Assembly (NCBI GenBank): GCA_015689685.1
Contig: WVSL01000010.1
Span: 62,001 to 126,000 of the forward strand
Direction: 5' to 3'
DNA from: Rhodobacterales bacterium HKCCE2091
GTDB taxonomy: Bacteria > Pseudomonadota > Alphaproteobacteria > Rhodobacterales > Rhodobacteraceae
Length of the DNA: 64,000 nt
The translations under genes were made by a program, and so were the position numbers. The notes under the pieces are model-generated. The model was not told the DNA's origin. It made no database searches and saw only the letters and a program-made list of their open reading frames with translations. Shown one piece after another: positions 54,163 through 62,569 of the stretch (its first letter is position 1; each line of letters begins with the position of its first letter).

Positions 54163-54615
54163 TCAGGCCTCGATGGCCTCGCGCTGCGGCGCCTGGTTCG
54201 CGATCTCGATCCGGCGCGGCTTCAGCGCCTCGGGCACTTCGCGCACGAGGTCGATGTGCAGCATGCCGTTCTCGTGGGTCGCGCCGGTGACGCGGACGTG
54301 GTCGGCGAGCTGGAACTTCCGCTCGAAGGCGCGGGTCGCGATGCCGCGGTGCAGGAAGGTGCGCTCACCTTCCTCGGCTTCCTTGCGGGCCGAGACCACG
54401 AGCTCGTTCTCGCGCTGCTCCACGTTCAGCTCGGCGTCGGTGAAACCGGCCACGGCGAGCGAGATGCGGTAGGCGCTCTCACCGGTCTTCTCGATGTTGT
54501 AGGGCGGGTAGGTATTGGCCCCCAGGTCCTGGGTCATGACCCGGTCCAGCAGGTCGGCCATCCGGTCGAAGCCGACGGTGGCCCGGTACAGGGGGGCAAG
54601 ATCGAACGTACGCAT
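54163..54615 (-). CDS. Small heat-shock protein, Hsp20/IbpA type
   Basis: 150 residues with an alpha-crystallin domain. FDLAPLYRATVGFDRM is the N-terminal arm as in IbpA, YPPYNIEKTGESAYRISLAVAGF starts the domain near residue 37, and RGIATRAFERKFQLADHVRVTGATHENGMLHIDLVREVPEA near 90 is the family end. It holds unfolding proteins as an oligomer in the cytoplasm. The start sits in a short inverted repeat that could act as a thermosensor. Its own terminator marks a single-gene unit. Confidence 0.95.
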   Translation of the reverse strand: MRTFDLAPLYRATVGFDRMADLLDRVMTQDLGANTYPPYNIEKTGESAYRISLAVAGFTDAELNVEQRENELVVSARKEAEEGERTFLHRGIATRAFERKFQLADHVRVTGATHENGMLHIDLVREVPEALKPRRIEIANQAPQREAIEA

Positions 54616-54616
54616 G

Positions 54617-54638
54617 TGTCATCCTCCGTAAAGCGACA
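54617..54638 (-). promoter_or_regulatory. Hairpin around the hsp20 ribosome site
   Basis: Minus strand TGTC-GCTTTACGGAGGAT-GACA just before ATG; CTTT can also pair with GAGG, so GGAGGA would be hidden at low temperature. This is a small ROSE- or fourU-like candidate. Inferred from pairing only. Confidence 0.4.
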
Positions 54639-54746
54639 ACTGTTTGCGGCGGTCCCGACGCGGGACCCGCCATCGGTCATGTCCGGCCCCGTCTCGGGCA
54701 CCGGCACAGGCCATATCTGGGCGCGTTTTCGCGCCGTTCAAGGGGG

Positions 54747-55619
54747 TCAGGGACGGATGAAAAGCGCGCCCGACGCGCCGCGCCCGTCCTCGCCGCGGCC
54801 GATCGTCCGCACGTTCGGAAGCCCGGCCTCCGCCAGCCCGCGTTCCGGCACGCGGGTCAGGTCGAGCAGGCGATCGAACTGGCCGTCGAGCTCCGCCGAC
54901 AGCGCCACCTGGTCCTCGCGCCAGTGCGCGCTGGCCGAGACCACGCCGACGACCGAATAGCCCGCGCCGTCGCGCACCAAGACCGGCGCGCCGGAGGATC
55001 CGTGGACCACGGAGCAGGACAGGATGTGGATGCCGGGATCGGAGGCGAGCACGGCGCAGTTCTCCTCCAGCGAGGCGACCTGTTCGCGGTCCTCGCCGTA
55101 GGACACGACCTGCACCGGGTCGCGCTCGGCCGCGCTGCCGCGAACCGGCAGCGGCAACACCGCGCCGTCCGCGATCGGCCGGTCGAGCTGCAACAGCGCG
55201 AGATCGGTCCGCACCCGCTCGACCTGGTCGGGGGCGCCGTAGGCGTAGCCCGGATGGACGAAGCTGCGCCGCACGCCCCGCTGCGCCGAGACCCTGTCGT
55301 TGCGGAGCCCGGCGTTGAAAACGAAATCGGTGTCGGGCCGGCGCCGCCCGTCATCGCCGCCGAACAGGCAGTGGGCGGCGGTCAGAACGAGCTCGGGCGT
55401 GATGAGCGTGCCGGTGCAGAACCCGGTGCCGGTATCGAGCCGTCCGACCGCCGCGAAGGGCCGGATCGCGTCGGTGGTGGCGAGCGGCTGCAGCGCCCCC
55501 GGCTCCGGCGCGATGGTCGGCAGCGTCTGTGCCCCGGCCGGGGCGGCCGCGAGCAGGGCGGCAAGGACGGCAAGGCGGATGCGGCGCGCGATCATGGCGG
55601 GGGTCCGGTTGGCTTCCAT
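54747..55619 (-). CDS. Exported trypsin-like serine protease
   Basis: 290 residues with a signal sequence (IRLAVLAALLAAAPAGAQ, cut near 31). Chymotrypsin-fold triad: His83 in LTAAHC, Asp139 in RTDLALLQLD and Ser209 in HGSSGAPV. Cys residues (FCTG, AHC, ENCAV, LSC) suggest disulfides. The GDSGG motif is replaced by GSSGA, as in bacterial V8- or glutamyl-type relatives, so specificity is uncertain. It is probably periplasmic. An alternative start is MIARR at 55595. It stands between hsp20 and the glc operon, same strand. Confidence 0.88.
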   Translation of the reverse strand: MEANRTPAMIARRIRLAVLAALLAAAPAGAQTLPTIAPEPGALQPLATTDAIRPFAAVGRLDTGTGFCTGTLITPELVLTAAHCLFGGDDGRRRPDTDFVFNAGLRNDRVSAQRGVRRSFVHPGYAYGAPDQVERVRTDLALLQLDRPIADGAVLPLPVRGSAAERDPVQVVSYGEDREQVASLEENCAVLASDPGIHILSCSVVHGSSGAPVLVRDGAGYSVVGVVSASAHWREDQVALSAELDGQFDRLLDLTRVPERGLAEAGLPNVRTIGRGEDGRGASGALFIRP

Positions 55620-55673
55620 CCGGAACGGCCTAGCGCCGGTGCGCGGCGAAATTTGGGCAGCGATGGGCGAAAC

Positions 55674-56948
55674 TCAGTCCGGCAGCGCCCGCGGCCGCGG
55701 CCCCCCGGTCGCCCAGTCGAGAAGCTGGACGGTGTGCACCACCGGCACCGCGGTTCCGCCGCCGATCTGCATCATGCAGCCGATGTTCCCCGCCGCGATC
55801 ACGTCGGGCGCCTTCGCCTCCAGGGTCCGCACCTTGCGCGCCTTCAGCTTGCCACTGATCTCGGGTTGCAAGAGGTTGTAGGTCCCCGCGCTGCCGCAAC
55901 AAAGATGCGGGTCCGCGGGCTCCACCACCTCGAACCCCGCGCGCTTCAACAGGGTCTTCGGCGCGGCCGTCACCTTCTGCCCGTGCTGGAGCGAACAGGC
56001 GGCGTGGTAGGCGACGCGCAGGCCCTTCGGCGCGCCCTCCGGCATCCCGATCTTCTGCAAGATCTCCGAGATGTCCATCGCCTTGCCCGCGATCTCCGCC
56101 GCTTCCTCGGCCAGCGGGTCGGTGCGGAACATGTGGCCGTAATCCTTGACCGTGGTGCCGCAGCCGGAGGTGTTGATGACGATGGCGTCGAAACCCCTGC
56201 CGGCCCAGGCGCGGATGTTGCGCGCGGCGCTCGCGTGGCTTTCATCCGTGCGGCCCATGTGATGGGTCAGCGCGCCGCAGCACCCCGCGCCCTCGGCCAC
56301 CGTGACCTCGACCCCGAGCCTTGTCAGCAGCCGGATGGTCGCGTCGTTGATGTCGGTGTCGAGCGCCTTCTGCGCGCAGCCGGTCATCAGCGCGACGCGC
56401 ATCCGCGGCGCGCCCTGCGCCGAAAAGGTCTGCGGGTCGTCGTTGCGGCTGACCGGCGGGATCGACTTCGGGGCCATTTCCAGCATCGCCCGGAGCCGCG
56501 CGTCGGGGATCAGCCCGCGGATGGGCCGCCCGAGCTTCGCCGCCGCCAGCGCCAGCCGGAACCGCATCGGGTGCGGGATGATCCGCGCCAGCATCCACCT
56601 GAGCGCCCGGTCCATGACCGGCCGCCGGTAGGTCCGCTCGATATGGGCGCGGGCGTGGTCGACGAGGTGCATGTAATGCACGCCCGAGGGGCAGGTCGTC
56701 ATGCAGGCGAGGCAGGACAGGCAGCGGTCGATGTGCTTGACGGTCCTGGCATCGGCGGGCCGACCGGCCTCCAGCATATCTTTTATAAGATAGATCCGCC
56801 CGCGCGGGCTGTCGAGTTCGTCGCCGAGCACCTGGTAGGTCGGGCAGGTGGCGGTGCAGAACCCGCAATGGACGCAGGCGCGCAGGATCTCGTTCGCGCG
56901 CGCGGTGCCGGGGTCGCGCAACTGCTCGGCGGTGAAGTTCGTCTGCAT
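55674..56948 (-). CDS. glcF: Glycolate oxidase iron-sulfur subunit GlcF
   Basis: 424 residues. Two 4Fe-4S clusters read CVHCGFCTATCPTYQ near residue 25 and CLSCLACMTTCPSGVHY near 76; two CCG-type domains (GCAQKALDT...GCCGALTHH near 222 and CSLQHGQKV...CCGSAGTYN near 350) finish it. With GlcD and GlcE it oxidises glycolate to glyoxylate at the membrane. Start follows the glcE stop by 60 bp. Confidence 0.95.
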   Translation of the reverse strand: MQTNFTAEQLRDPGTARANEILRACVHCGFCTATCPTYQVLGDELDSPRGRIYLIKDMLEAGRPADARTVKHIDRCLSCLACMTTCPSGVHYMHLVDHARAHIERTYRRPVMDRALRWMLARIIPHPMRFRLALAAAKLGRPIRGLIPDARLRAMLEMAPKSIPPVSRNDDPQTFSAQGAPRMRVALMTGCAQKALDTDINDATIRLLTRLGVEVTVAEGAGCCGALTHHMGRTDESHASAARNIRAWAGRGFDAIVINTSGCGTTVKDYGHMFRTDPLAEEAAEIAGKAMDISEILQKIGMPEGAPKGLRVAYHAACSLQHGQKVTAAPKTLLKRAGFEVVEPADPHLCCGSAGTYNLLQPEISGKLKARKVRTLEAKAPDVIAAGNIGCMMQIGGGTAVPVVHTVQLLDWATGGPRPRALPD

Positions 56949-57008
56949 CTCAGGCGGTCTCCTCGCCGGCGGTGTGACGGCATCGGGCGCCCGCCGCGAA
57001 CCGGGCGG

Positions 57009-58139
57009 TCACGCCGCGGCCTCCGCCGCGTCCATCAGGCCGGGGTTCAGGATGCCGCGCGGGTCGAACCGCGCCCTCAGCCCCGCCGACAGCGCCGCGA
57101 CCGGCGCGGGTTCGGGGTGGAACGTGCCGAGCCGCGCCCGCGTCTCAGGCGCCGCCCGCACCAGCGTCGCGTGGCCCGCGACCGGGCCGATCCGCGCGCG
57201 CAGGTCGGTGCCCTCGGGCACCAGAACCCAGACCAGCCCGCCGCCCCAGTCGTGGATCGCCTCGCCCCCCGCCCGCGCCGCGACCCCCGGGCCGTCGGAG
57301 GGGCGGACCGAGATGCGCCAGACATCCCCCGGCCGCCCGGCGAAGGCGGCCACGTCGCGCACCGCCGCCCAGTCCGCGGCGACCGCGTCGGGGTCGCGCT
57401 CCACCGCGACCGCGCCGAAGGCGGACAGCACCGCGGCAAGCCGCCCGGCACGGTAATCGACGCTGCCGCCCAGGCCCTCGATCCGGACCAGCGTCCGGCC
57501 CTCGCCCGGCAGGTGCGCCGCGCCGGTGACGTCGAAGGGCGAGCCGAGCGCGGCGGTCATCGCGGCGAGCGCCCGTTCCGGGTCCAGCCCCGCCAGCGAC
57601 AGGGTCGCCATCGACGCGGGCGCGGGGCGCAGCTTGAATGCCACCTCGGTCAGCACGCCGAGCGTTCCGTGGCTGCCCGCCATCAGCTTCACGAGATCGT
57701 AGCCGGTGACGTTCTTCATCACCCGCCCGCCGTTCCGCACCACCCGCCCCGAGCCGTCCACGAAGCGGACCCCGATCAGCGAATCCCGGCATGCCCCGGC
57801 CTGCACCCGCCGCGGGCCCGATGCCCCCGAGGCCACCGCCCCGCCGATCGTCGGCGCCCCCCCGGTGCCGAGCAACGCGCGCAGGTCCGGCGGCTCGAAG
57901 GCCAGCATCTGCCGTTCCGCGGCCAGCGCCGCCGCGATCTCGGCCATCGGCGTCCCCGCCGCGGCCACCAGCGTCAGCGCCCCCGGCTCGTAGAGCGTGA
58001 TCCCCGACAGTCCCGCGACCGAGAGCACCTCGCCGCCGCCGCCGAGCCCCCGCGTTCCGCCGCCGCGCACGACGAGGGGCCCGCGCGCGTCGCGCACCGC
58101 CTCGGCCAGCGCCGCCTCGGTTCCGGGATCGAGGCTCAC
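57009..58139 (-). CDS. glcE: Glycolate oxidase subunit GlcE (FAD-binding)
   Basis: 376 residues. PCMH-type FAD domain: PLVVRGGGTRGLGGG near residue 21, TLVAAAGTPMAEIAAAL near 56 and GGAVASGASGPRR near 96, then KNVTGYDLVKLMAGSHGTLGVLTEVAFKL near 142. It is smaller than GlcD because it lacks the complete substrate cap. It is the middle gene of glcDEF and starts after a dispersed hairpin element downstream of glcD. Confidence 0.93.
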   Translation of the reverse strand: MSLDPGTEAALAEAVRDARGPLVVRGGGTRGLGGGGEVLSVAGLSGITLYEPGALTLVAAAGTPMAEIAAALAAERQMLAFEPPDLRALLGTGGAPTIGGAVASGASGPRRVQAGACRDSLIGVRFVDGSGRVVRNGGRVMKNVTGYDLVKLMAGSHGTLGVLTEVAFKLRPAPASMATLSLAGLDPERALAAMTAALGSPFDVTGAAHLPGEGRTLVRIEGLGGSVDYRAGRLAAVLSAFGAVAVERDPDAVAADWAAVRDVAAFAGRPGDVWRISVRPSDGPGVAARAGGEAIHDWGGGLVWVLVPEGTDLRARIGPVAGHATLVRAAPETRARLGTFHPEPAPVAALSAGLRARFDPRGILNPGLMDAAEAAA

Positions 58140-58166
58140 GCCGCGAAAACCGTCATGGCTTCTTCA

Positions 58167-58215
58167 TCCTCCAAGTATTCCTCGGGGGAGCGCGAGGGGG
58201 CAGACAGCCCCCTCG
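58167..58215. repeat. Dispersed terminator-like hairpin element, copy 3
   Basis: CGAGGGGGC at 58193-58201 and GCCCCCTCG at 58207-58215 with loop AGACA. Flank TCCTCCAAGTATTCCTCGGGGGAG matches copy 2 closely. It is between glcD and glcE, so it would sit inside their message. Confidence 0.85.
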
Positions 58216-58233
58216 TTCCGACGCCGCCGCCCC

Positions 58234-59673
58234 TCACTCCGCCGCCACCCGATGCGCCGACGACGCGTCCAGCGGGAACACCTTCGCCGGGTTCAGGAGC
58301 CAGCCGGGGTCGAACACGTCCTTCACCGCCATCTGCGCCTCCAGGTCCGCGGGCGCGTATTGCACCGACATCAGGTCGCGCTTCTCGATCCCGACGCCGT
58401 GTTCGCCGGTCAGGCAGCCGCCGACCTCGACACACAGCTTCAGGATCTCCGCCCCCAGCGCCTCGGCGCTCGCGAGCTGCCCCGGCGCGTTGGCGTCGAA
58501 CAGGATCAGCGGGTGCATGTTGCCGTCGCCGGCATGGAACACGTTCGCGACCCGGTGGCCGTATTCCGCGCCAAGTTCGCCGATCCGCCGCAGGACCAGC
58601 GGCAGGGACGACACCGGGATCGTGCCGTCGAGGCAGATGTAGTCGCCGAGTTGCCCCATCGCCCCGAACGCCGCCTTGCGGCCGAGCCAGATCCGCGCGG
58701 CCTCGTCTGCGTCGGAGGCCTCGCGCAGTTCCACCGGGTCGTGGCGCCGCGCGATCTGCAGGATCAGGCCGAGCTGTTCCGCGATCTCGTCCTCCGATCC
58801 CTCGACCTCGACGATCAGCAGCGCCTCGCAATCGGGGTAGCCCGCGCCGGAGAAATCGTCGGTCGCGCGGATGCAGGGGCGGTCCATGAACTCGATCGCG
58901 ACGGGCAGCACGCCCGCCTTGATGATGTCGGACACGCAGGCCCCCGCGACCTCGCTGCTGTCATAGCCGATCAGGACCGGCCGCGCGCCCTCGGGCTTTC
59001 GCAGGATGCGTAGGGTCGCCTCGGTCACCACGCCGAGCTGCCCCTCGGACCCGCAGATAAGGCCGAGCAGGTCGAGCCCCGCGGGGTCGAGATGCGCGCC
59101 GCCGATCTCGATCACCTCGCCGGCCATCGTGACCATCGTCACGCCCAGGAGGTTGTTCGTCGTCACCCCGTACTTCAGGCAATGCGCGCCGCCGGAGTTC
59201 ATCGCGATGTTGCCGCCGATGGCGCAGGCGAGCTGGCTCGACGGGTCGGGGGCGTAGAAGAAATCGTGCTCCGCCACCGCGCCCGAGACCGACAGGTTGG
59301 TGCGCCCCGCCTGCACCCGGATCACCCGGTCGGCGGTGTCGATCTCCAGCACCGCGGTCATCCGCGCGAGGCCCAGGATCACGCTGTCCGCGGTCGGCAG
59401 CGCGCCGCCGGCGAGCGAGGTGCCGGCCCCGCGCGGCACCACCTTCACGCCCTCCTCGTGGCAGACCCTCAGCGCCGCCGCGACCTCGGCGGTCGAGGAT
59501 GGCAGGATCGCGGCCAGCGGCGGGCAGCGGTAGGCGGTCAGGGCGTCGCATTCGTAGGCGCGGGTTTCCAGCGGGTCCGAGATCACCGCGTCCTCGGGCA
59601 GCACGGCGGCGAGCCGCGCGACGATCCGCGCGCTGCGGGCCAGCACGCCGCGGTCGGGGTCCGGCATCTCCAT
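58234..59673 (-). CDS. glcD: Glycolate oxidase subunit GlcD (FAD-linked)
   Basis: 479 residues. PCMH FAD domain with VVPRGAGTSLAGGALP near residue 75, CAIGGNIAMNSGGAHCLKYGVTTNN near 147 and ICGSEGQLGVVTEATLRIL near 210; C-terminal cap with HAGDGNMHPLILFD near 385 and CLTGEHGVGIEKRDLM near 425 (His, Glu for the hydroxyacid). Start MEMPDP was chosen over the frame extending to 59883. It is the first gene of glcDEF. Confidence 0.95.
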   Translation of the reverse strand: MEMPDPDRGVLARSARIVARLAAVLPEDAVISDPLETRAYECDALTAYRCPPLAAILPSSTAEVAAALRVCHEEGVKVVPRGAGTSLAGGALPTADSVILGLARMTAVLEIDTADRVIRVQAGRTNLSVSGAVAEHDFFYAPDPSSQLACAIGGNIAMNSGGAHCLKYGVTTNNLLGVTMVTMAGEVIEIGGAHLDPAGLDLLGLICGSEGQLGVVTEATLRILRKPEGARPVLIGYDSSEVAGACVSDIIKAGVLPVAIEFMDRPCIRATDDFSGAGYPDCEALLIVEVEGSEDEIAEQLGLILQIARRHDPVELREASDADEAARIWLGRKAAFGAMGQLGDYICLDGTIPVSSLPLVLRRIGELGAEYGHRVANVFHAGDGNMHPLILFDANAPGQLASAEALGAEILKLCVEVGGCLTGEHGVGIEKRDLMSVQYAPADLEAQMAVKDVFDPGWLLNPAKVFPLDASSAHRVAAE

Positions 59674-59776
59674 CGCGATCCTCCGCCTGTCTCCTCGGGG
59701 GCGGAGCCTAGCCGAGCGCCGGGGGGGCCGCAAAGGCTTCTTGGCCGCGGCCCCCGCCGGGCCTAGGCTGGCGGGC

Positions 59777-60106
59777 ATGAGACGCGCCGCCGCCGCCCTG
59801 ATGGTCCTCCTGCCCGCCGCCGCGCTGGCCGATCCGCCCGAAGTGGTCGACGCCGCCCGCGACGGCGGCCGCCTGTCGGTCACGCTCCGCCACGCCGATA
59901 CCGGGTGGGATCACTACGCCGACGCGTGGGAGGTGCTGGATGCGGAGGGAAACAGCCTCGGCCTCCGCGAACTGGCCCATCCCCATGTCGACGAACAGCC
60001 CTTCACCCGGTCGCTCGCGGCCGATCTTCCGGCGGGCGAGGTGCTGATCCGCGCCCGCTGCACCGTCACCGGCTGGTCCGAACCCGTCGCCTTCACGCTC
60101 GACTGA
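59777..60106 (+). CDS. Small exported hypothetical protein
   Basis: 109 residues. Signal peptide MRRAAAALMVLLPAAALA, then a beta-sandwich-like region (RLSVTLRHADTGWDHYADAWEVLDAEGN) with a conserved Trp-rich look and one Cys (ARCTVTGW). No family recognised. It is divergent from glcD and followed by the TPR gene after 29 bp, so they may be cotranscribed. Confidence 0.7.
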   Translation: MRRAAAALMVLLPAAALADPPEVVDAARDGGRLSVTLRHADTGWDHYADAWEVLDAEGNSLGLRELAHPHVDEQPFTRSLAADLPAGEVLIRARCTVTGWSEPVAFTLD

Positions 60107-60135
60107 CCCCGCCCGGCGGGTCTAGCCTCCGGCGC

Positions 60136-61815
60136 ATGGACGATTACCCCTACGACCTCGGACCGCACACCTTCCCGGTCACCGCGACGGCCGACGCGCA
60201 GCGCTGGTTCGACCGCGGTCTTCTGTGGACCTACGGCTTCAACCACGAGGAGGCGATCCGCTGCTTCGCCCGCGCGGCGGAGGCCGACCCGGCCTGCGCG
60301 ATGGCGCAATGGGGCATCGCGTGGGCCGCGGGGCCGAACTACAACATGCCCTGGGGCGTGATGGACGAGGCCGGGCGCGCGCAGGCGCTGGCCACCAGCC
60401 GCGCCGCGACGCTCGCCGCGCTGGAGCTTTCGCCCGCCGCCGCGCCCTGGGAACAGGCGCTGATCGCCGCCCTGCCCGCCCGGTTCCCGCAGGCCGATCC
60501 GCTGGACCCGCGCGAGATGGCGGCCTGGGACGACGCCTTCGCCACGGCGCTGCGGACGGCGCAGGCGGCGTTCCCCGACAACCGCGAGATCCGGGCGGCC
60601 GCGGTCGAGGCGATGATGCAGCGGACGCCCTGGGCGATGTGGGACATCGCCGCCGGCACCCCGGCCGACGGCGCGGACACGGCGCACTGCCGCCGCCTGC
60701 TGGAACAGGCCTTCGCCGACGACCCGGCGGCGTGGGCCCACCCGGGTCTCCTGCATCTCTACGTCCACCTGATGGAGATGTCGCCGCACCCCGAACTGGC
60801 GCTGCGCCACGGCGACGTGCTCAGGCGGCTGGTGCCCGATGCCGGGCACCTCGTCCACATGCCGACGCATATCGACGTGCAGTGCGGCGCCTACCACGAC
60901 GCGGTGTCCTGGAACGAGGCCGCGATCGCGGCGGACCTGAAGTTCTACTCCCGCGAAGGGGCGATGAACCTTTATACCGGGTACCGCCAGCACGATTACC
61001 ACTTCGTCATCTACGGCGCGATGTTCCTCGGCCAGCTCGCGCCCGCCCGCGCCGCGCTGGACGGCCTGCGCGAGACGACGCCCGAAGACGCGCTGCGGAT
61101 CGAGAGCCCGCCGATGGCGGACTACTTCGAGGCCTACCTCGCGTTCGAACCCCATGTCCTCGTCCGCTTCGGCCTGTGGCAGGACTGCCTCGCGCTGGCG
61201 CCGCCGGAGGACCCGGTGCTGTATGCCACGCTCGACGCGAACCGGCGCTACGCGCGGACGGTGGCGCTGGCCGCGCTCGGCCGCCCGGCGGAGGCGCGGG
61301 CCGAACAGCAGGGCCTCCTCGCCGCCTGCGACGCGGTGCCGGAGGGGCGGCTTCTGCACAACAACCCGGTCCGCGCGCTGAACGAGGTCGCGAAGGCGAT
61401 GGCGGAGGGCGAGATCCTCTACCGCGAGGGCGACCACGACGCCGCCTTCGCGGAGCTTCGCCGCGCCGTCGCGCTGGAGGACGGGCTGGCCTACGACGAG
61501 CCCTGGGGCTGGATGCAGCCGGTGCGCCACGCGCTCGGCGCGCTGCTGCTGGAACAGGGCCGCGTGGACGAGGCGGAGGCCGCGTTCCGCGAGGACCTGG
61601 GGCTCGGCGGCGCCGTGATCCGGGCGCAGGTCCACCCCGACAACGTCTGGGCGCTGCGCGGCCTGCACGATTGCCTCGCGGCGCGGGGCGAGACGGCGGA
61701 GCGGCGGATGGTGGCGCAGAAGCTGGCCGTCGCGGAGGCCCGCGCGGATCGCCCGATCCGCGCCGCCTGCGGTTGCGCCCGGGCGGCGATGGCCGCCGCC
61801 CCGGACGCGGGCTAG
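60136..61815 (+). CDS. TPR-containing hypothetical protein
   Basis: 559 residues. The N-terminus has RWFDRGLLWTYGFNHEEAIRCFARAAEADPACAMAQWGIAWA, a typical TPR pair, and more TPR-like helices occur near 420-470 (AFAELRRAVALEDG, LLLEQGRVDEAEAAFRED). A conserved block, HLVHMPTHIDVQCGAYHDAVSWNEAAI, near residue 238 lies in a family often found in bacteria but not assigned a role. The C-terminus contains CGCAR. Function is not predictable. It converges on the M48 gene with one base between stops. Confidence 0.8.
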   Translation: MDDYPYDLGPHTFPVTATADAQRWFDRGLLWTYGFNHEEAIRCFARAAEADPACAMAQWGIAWAAGPNYNMPWGVMDEAGRAQALATSRAATLAALELSPAAAPWEQALIAALPARFPQADPLDPREMAAWDDAFATALRTAQAAFPDNREIRAAAVEAMMQRTPWAMWDIAAGTPADGADTAHCRRLLEQAFADDPAAWAHPGLLHLYVHLMEMSPHPELALRHGDVLRRLVPDAGHLVHMPTHIDVQCGAYHDAVSWNEAAIAADLKFYSREGAMNLYTGYRQHDYHFVIYGAMFLGQLAPARAALDGLRETTPEDALRIESPPMADYFEAYLAFEPHVLVRFGLWQDCLALAPPEDPVLYATLDANRRYARTVALAALGRPAEARAEQQGLLAACDAVPEGRLLHNNPVRALNEVAKAMAEGEILYREGDHDAAFAELRRAVALEDGLAYDEPWGWMQPVRHALGALLLEQGRVDEAEAAFREDLGLGGAVIRAQVHPDNVWALRGLHDCLAARGETAERRMVAQKLAVAEARADRPIRAACGCARAAMAAAPDAG

Positions 61816-61816
61816 G

Positions 61817-62419
61817 TCAGAGCCCGAGCGCGGCGACGGCCGCGGCGCGTTCGGCGTGCGACGGGTGGGTCGCGGTGCCCTGGCTCGGAATGCCGGGCAG
61901 GCGCGACAGGAAGCGGACGCCGAGGTTCGGGTCGAACCCCGCGCGGGCCATGATCCGGGCGCCGAGCCGGTCGGCCTCCAGCTCGAAGGTGCGGGCGCTG
62001 GTGCCCGCGCTGCCGCCGCCGGCGCCAAGCATCGGCAGGGTCCGGTCGCCGCCCGCCGCGAGCCCGGCGTTCAGCCGGTCGAGATGGCGGAGCATGTGGT
62101 GCGCGGCCTCGTGGCTCAGCACGAAGGCGAGGTCGTCGGCGGTGCGCGCCTGCTGCACCAGCCGCTGCGACACCACGACGATCGGCCGGCCGTGGTCGTC
62201 GATCGACTGGTAGGCATTGGCGGTGCGGGCGTTGGGCTCGACGAAGAACTGGAAGTCGCAGCTGCCGCCGGACAGGCGGCGGCGGCACTCGGCCTCCGCG
62301 ACCGGTTCGATCATGCCGACGACGTAGAGAAGGACTTCCTGGCGGGAGGACTGCGCGGCACCGGGATGTGCGGTTGCGGCAAGCAGAATCAACGCGAGGA
62401 CCGCGCGGACGATACGCAT
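61817..62419 (-). CDS. Exported M48 family metallopeptidase
   Basis: 200 residues, small Oma1/BepA-like M48 protease in the periplasm. Signal peptide MRIVRAVLALILLAATAHPGAA; zinc site HEAAHH near residue 103 with third ligand in FELEADRLGARIMA near 146; and a C-terminal THPSHAERAAAVA, as in the family. The start MRIVRA was chosen for the signal peptide. It is downstream of the large membrane-anchored gene on the same strand. Confidence 0.88.
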   Translation of the reverse strand: MRIVRAVLALILLAATAHPGAAQSSRQEVLLYVVGMIEPVAEAECRRRLSGGSCDFQFFVEPNARTANAYQSIDDHGRPIVVVSQRLVQQARTADDLAFVLSHEAAHHMLRHLDRLNAGLAAGGDRTLPMLGAGGGSAGTSARTFELEADRLGARIMARAGFDPNLGVRFLSRLPGIPSQGTATHPSHAERAAAVAALGL

Positions 62420-62509
62420 GGCGGGGCTCCGTACTCGGAAAGAGAACACTGGTTACAAGGAGCAGTCGATTCGACCGTCCACGGCGAAGTGATACAGGAT
62501 TGAGCCCAC

Positions 62510-62547
62510 CCGGTCATTTGTCTTTTTGGATAGGTTAATTTGACCGG
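62510..62547. promoter_or_regulatory. Spaced inverted repeat upstream of the M48 gene
   Basis: CCGGTCA at 62510-62516 and TGACCGG at 62541-62547, in a low-GC gap (62420-62569) between the end of the large gene and the M48 start. May be operator half sites or part of a promoter. Weak evidence. Confidence 0.3.
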
Positions 62548-62569
62548 ATGGACAGATTTTCGCCCTATT

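Noticed and set aside
54924-58889. A 1321-codon open frame on the plus strand across the protease and glcFE(D) genes
   Set aside because: Arg/His/Gly/Pro-rich composition, no domains, and it is antisense to three well-supported genes. In high-GC DNA such long antisense frames are expected.
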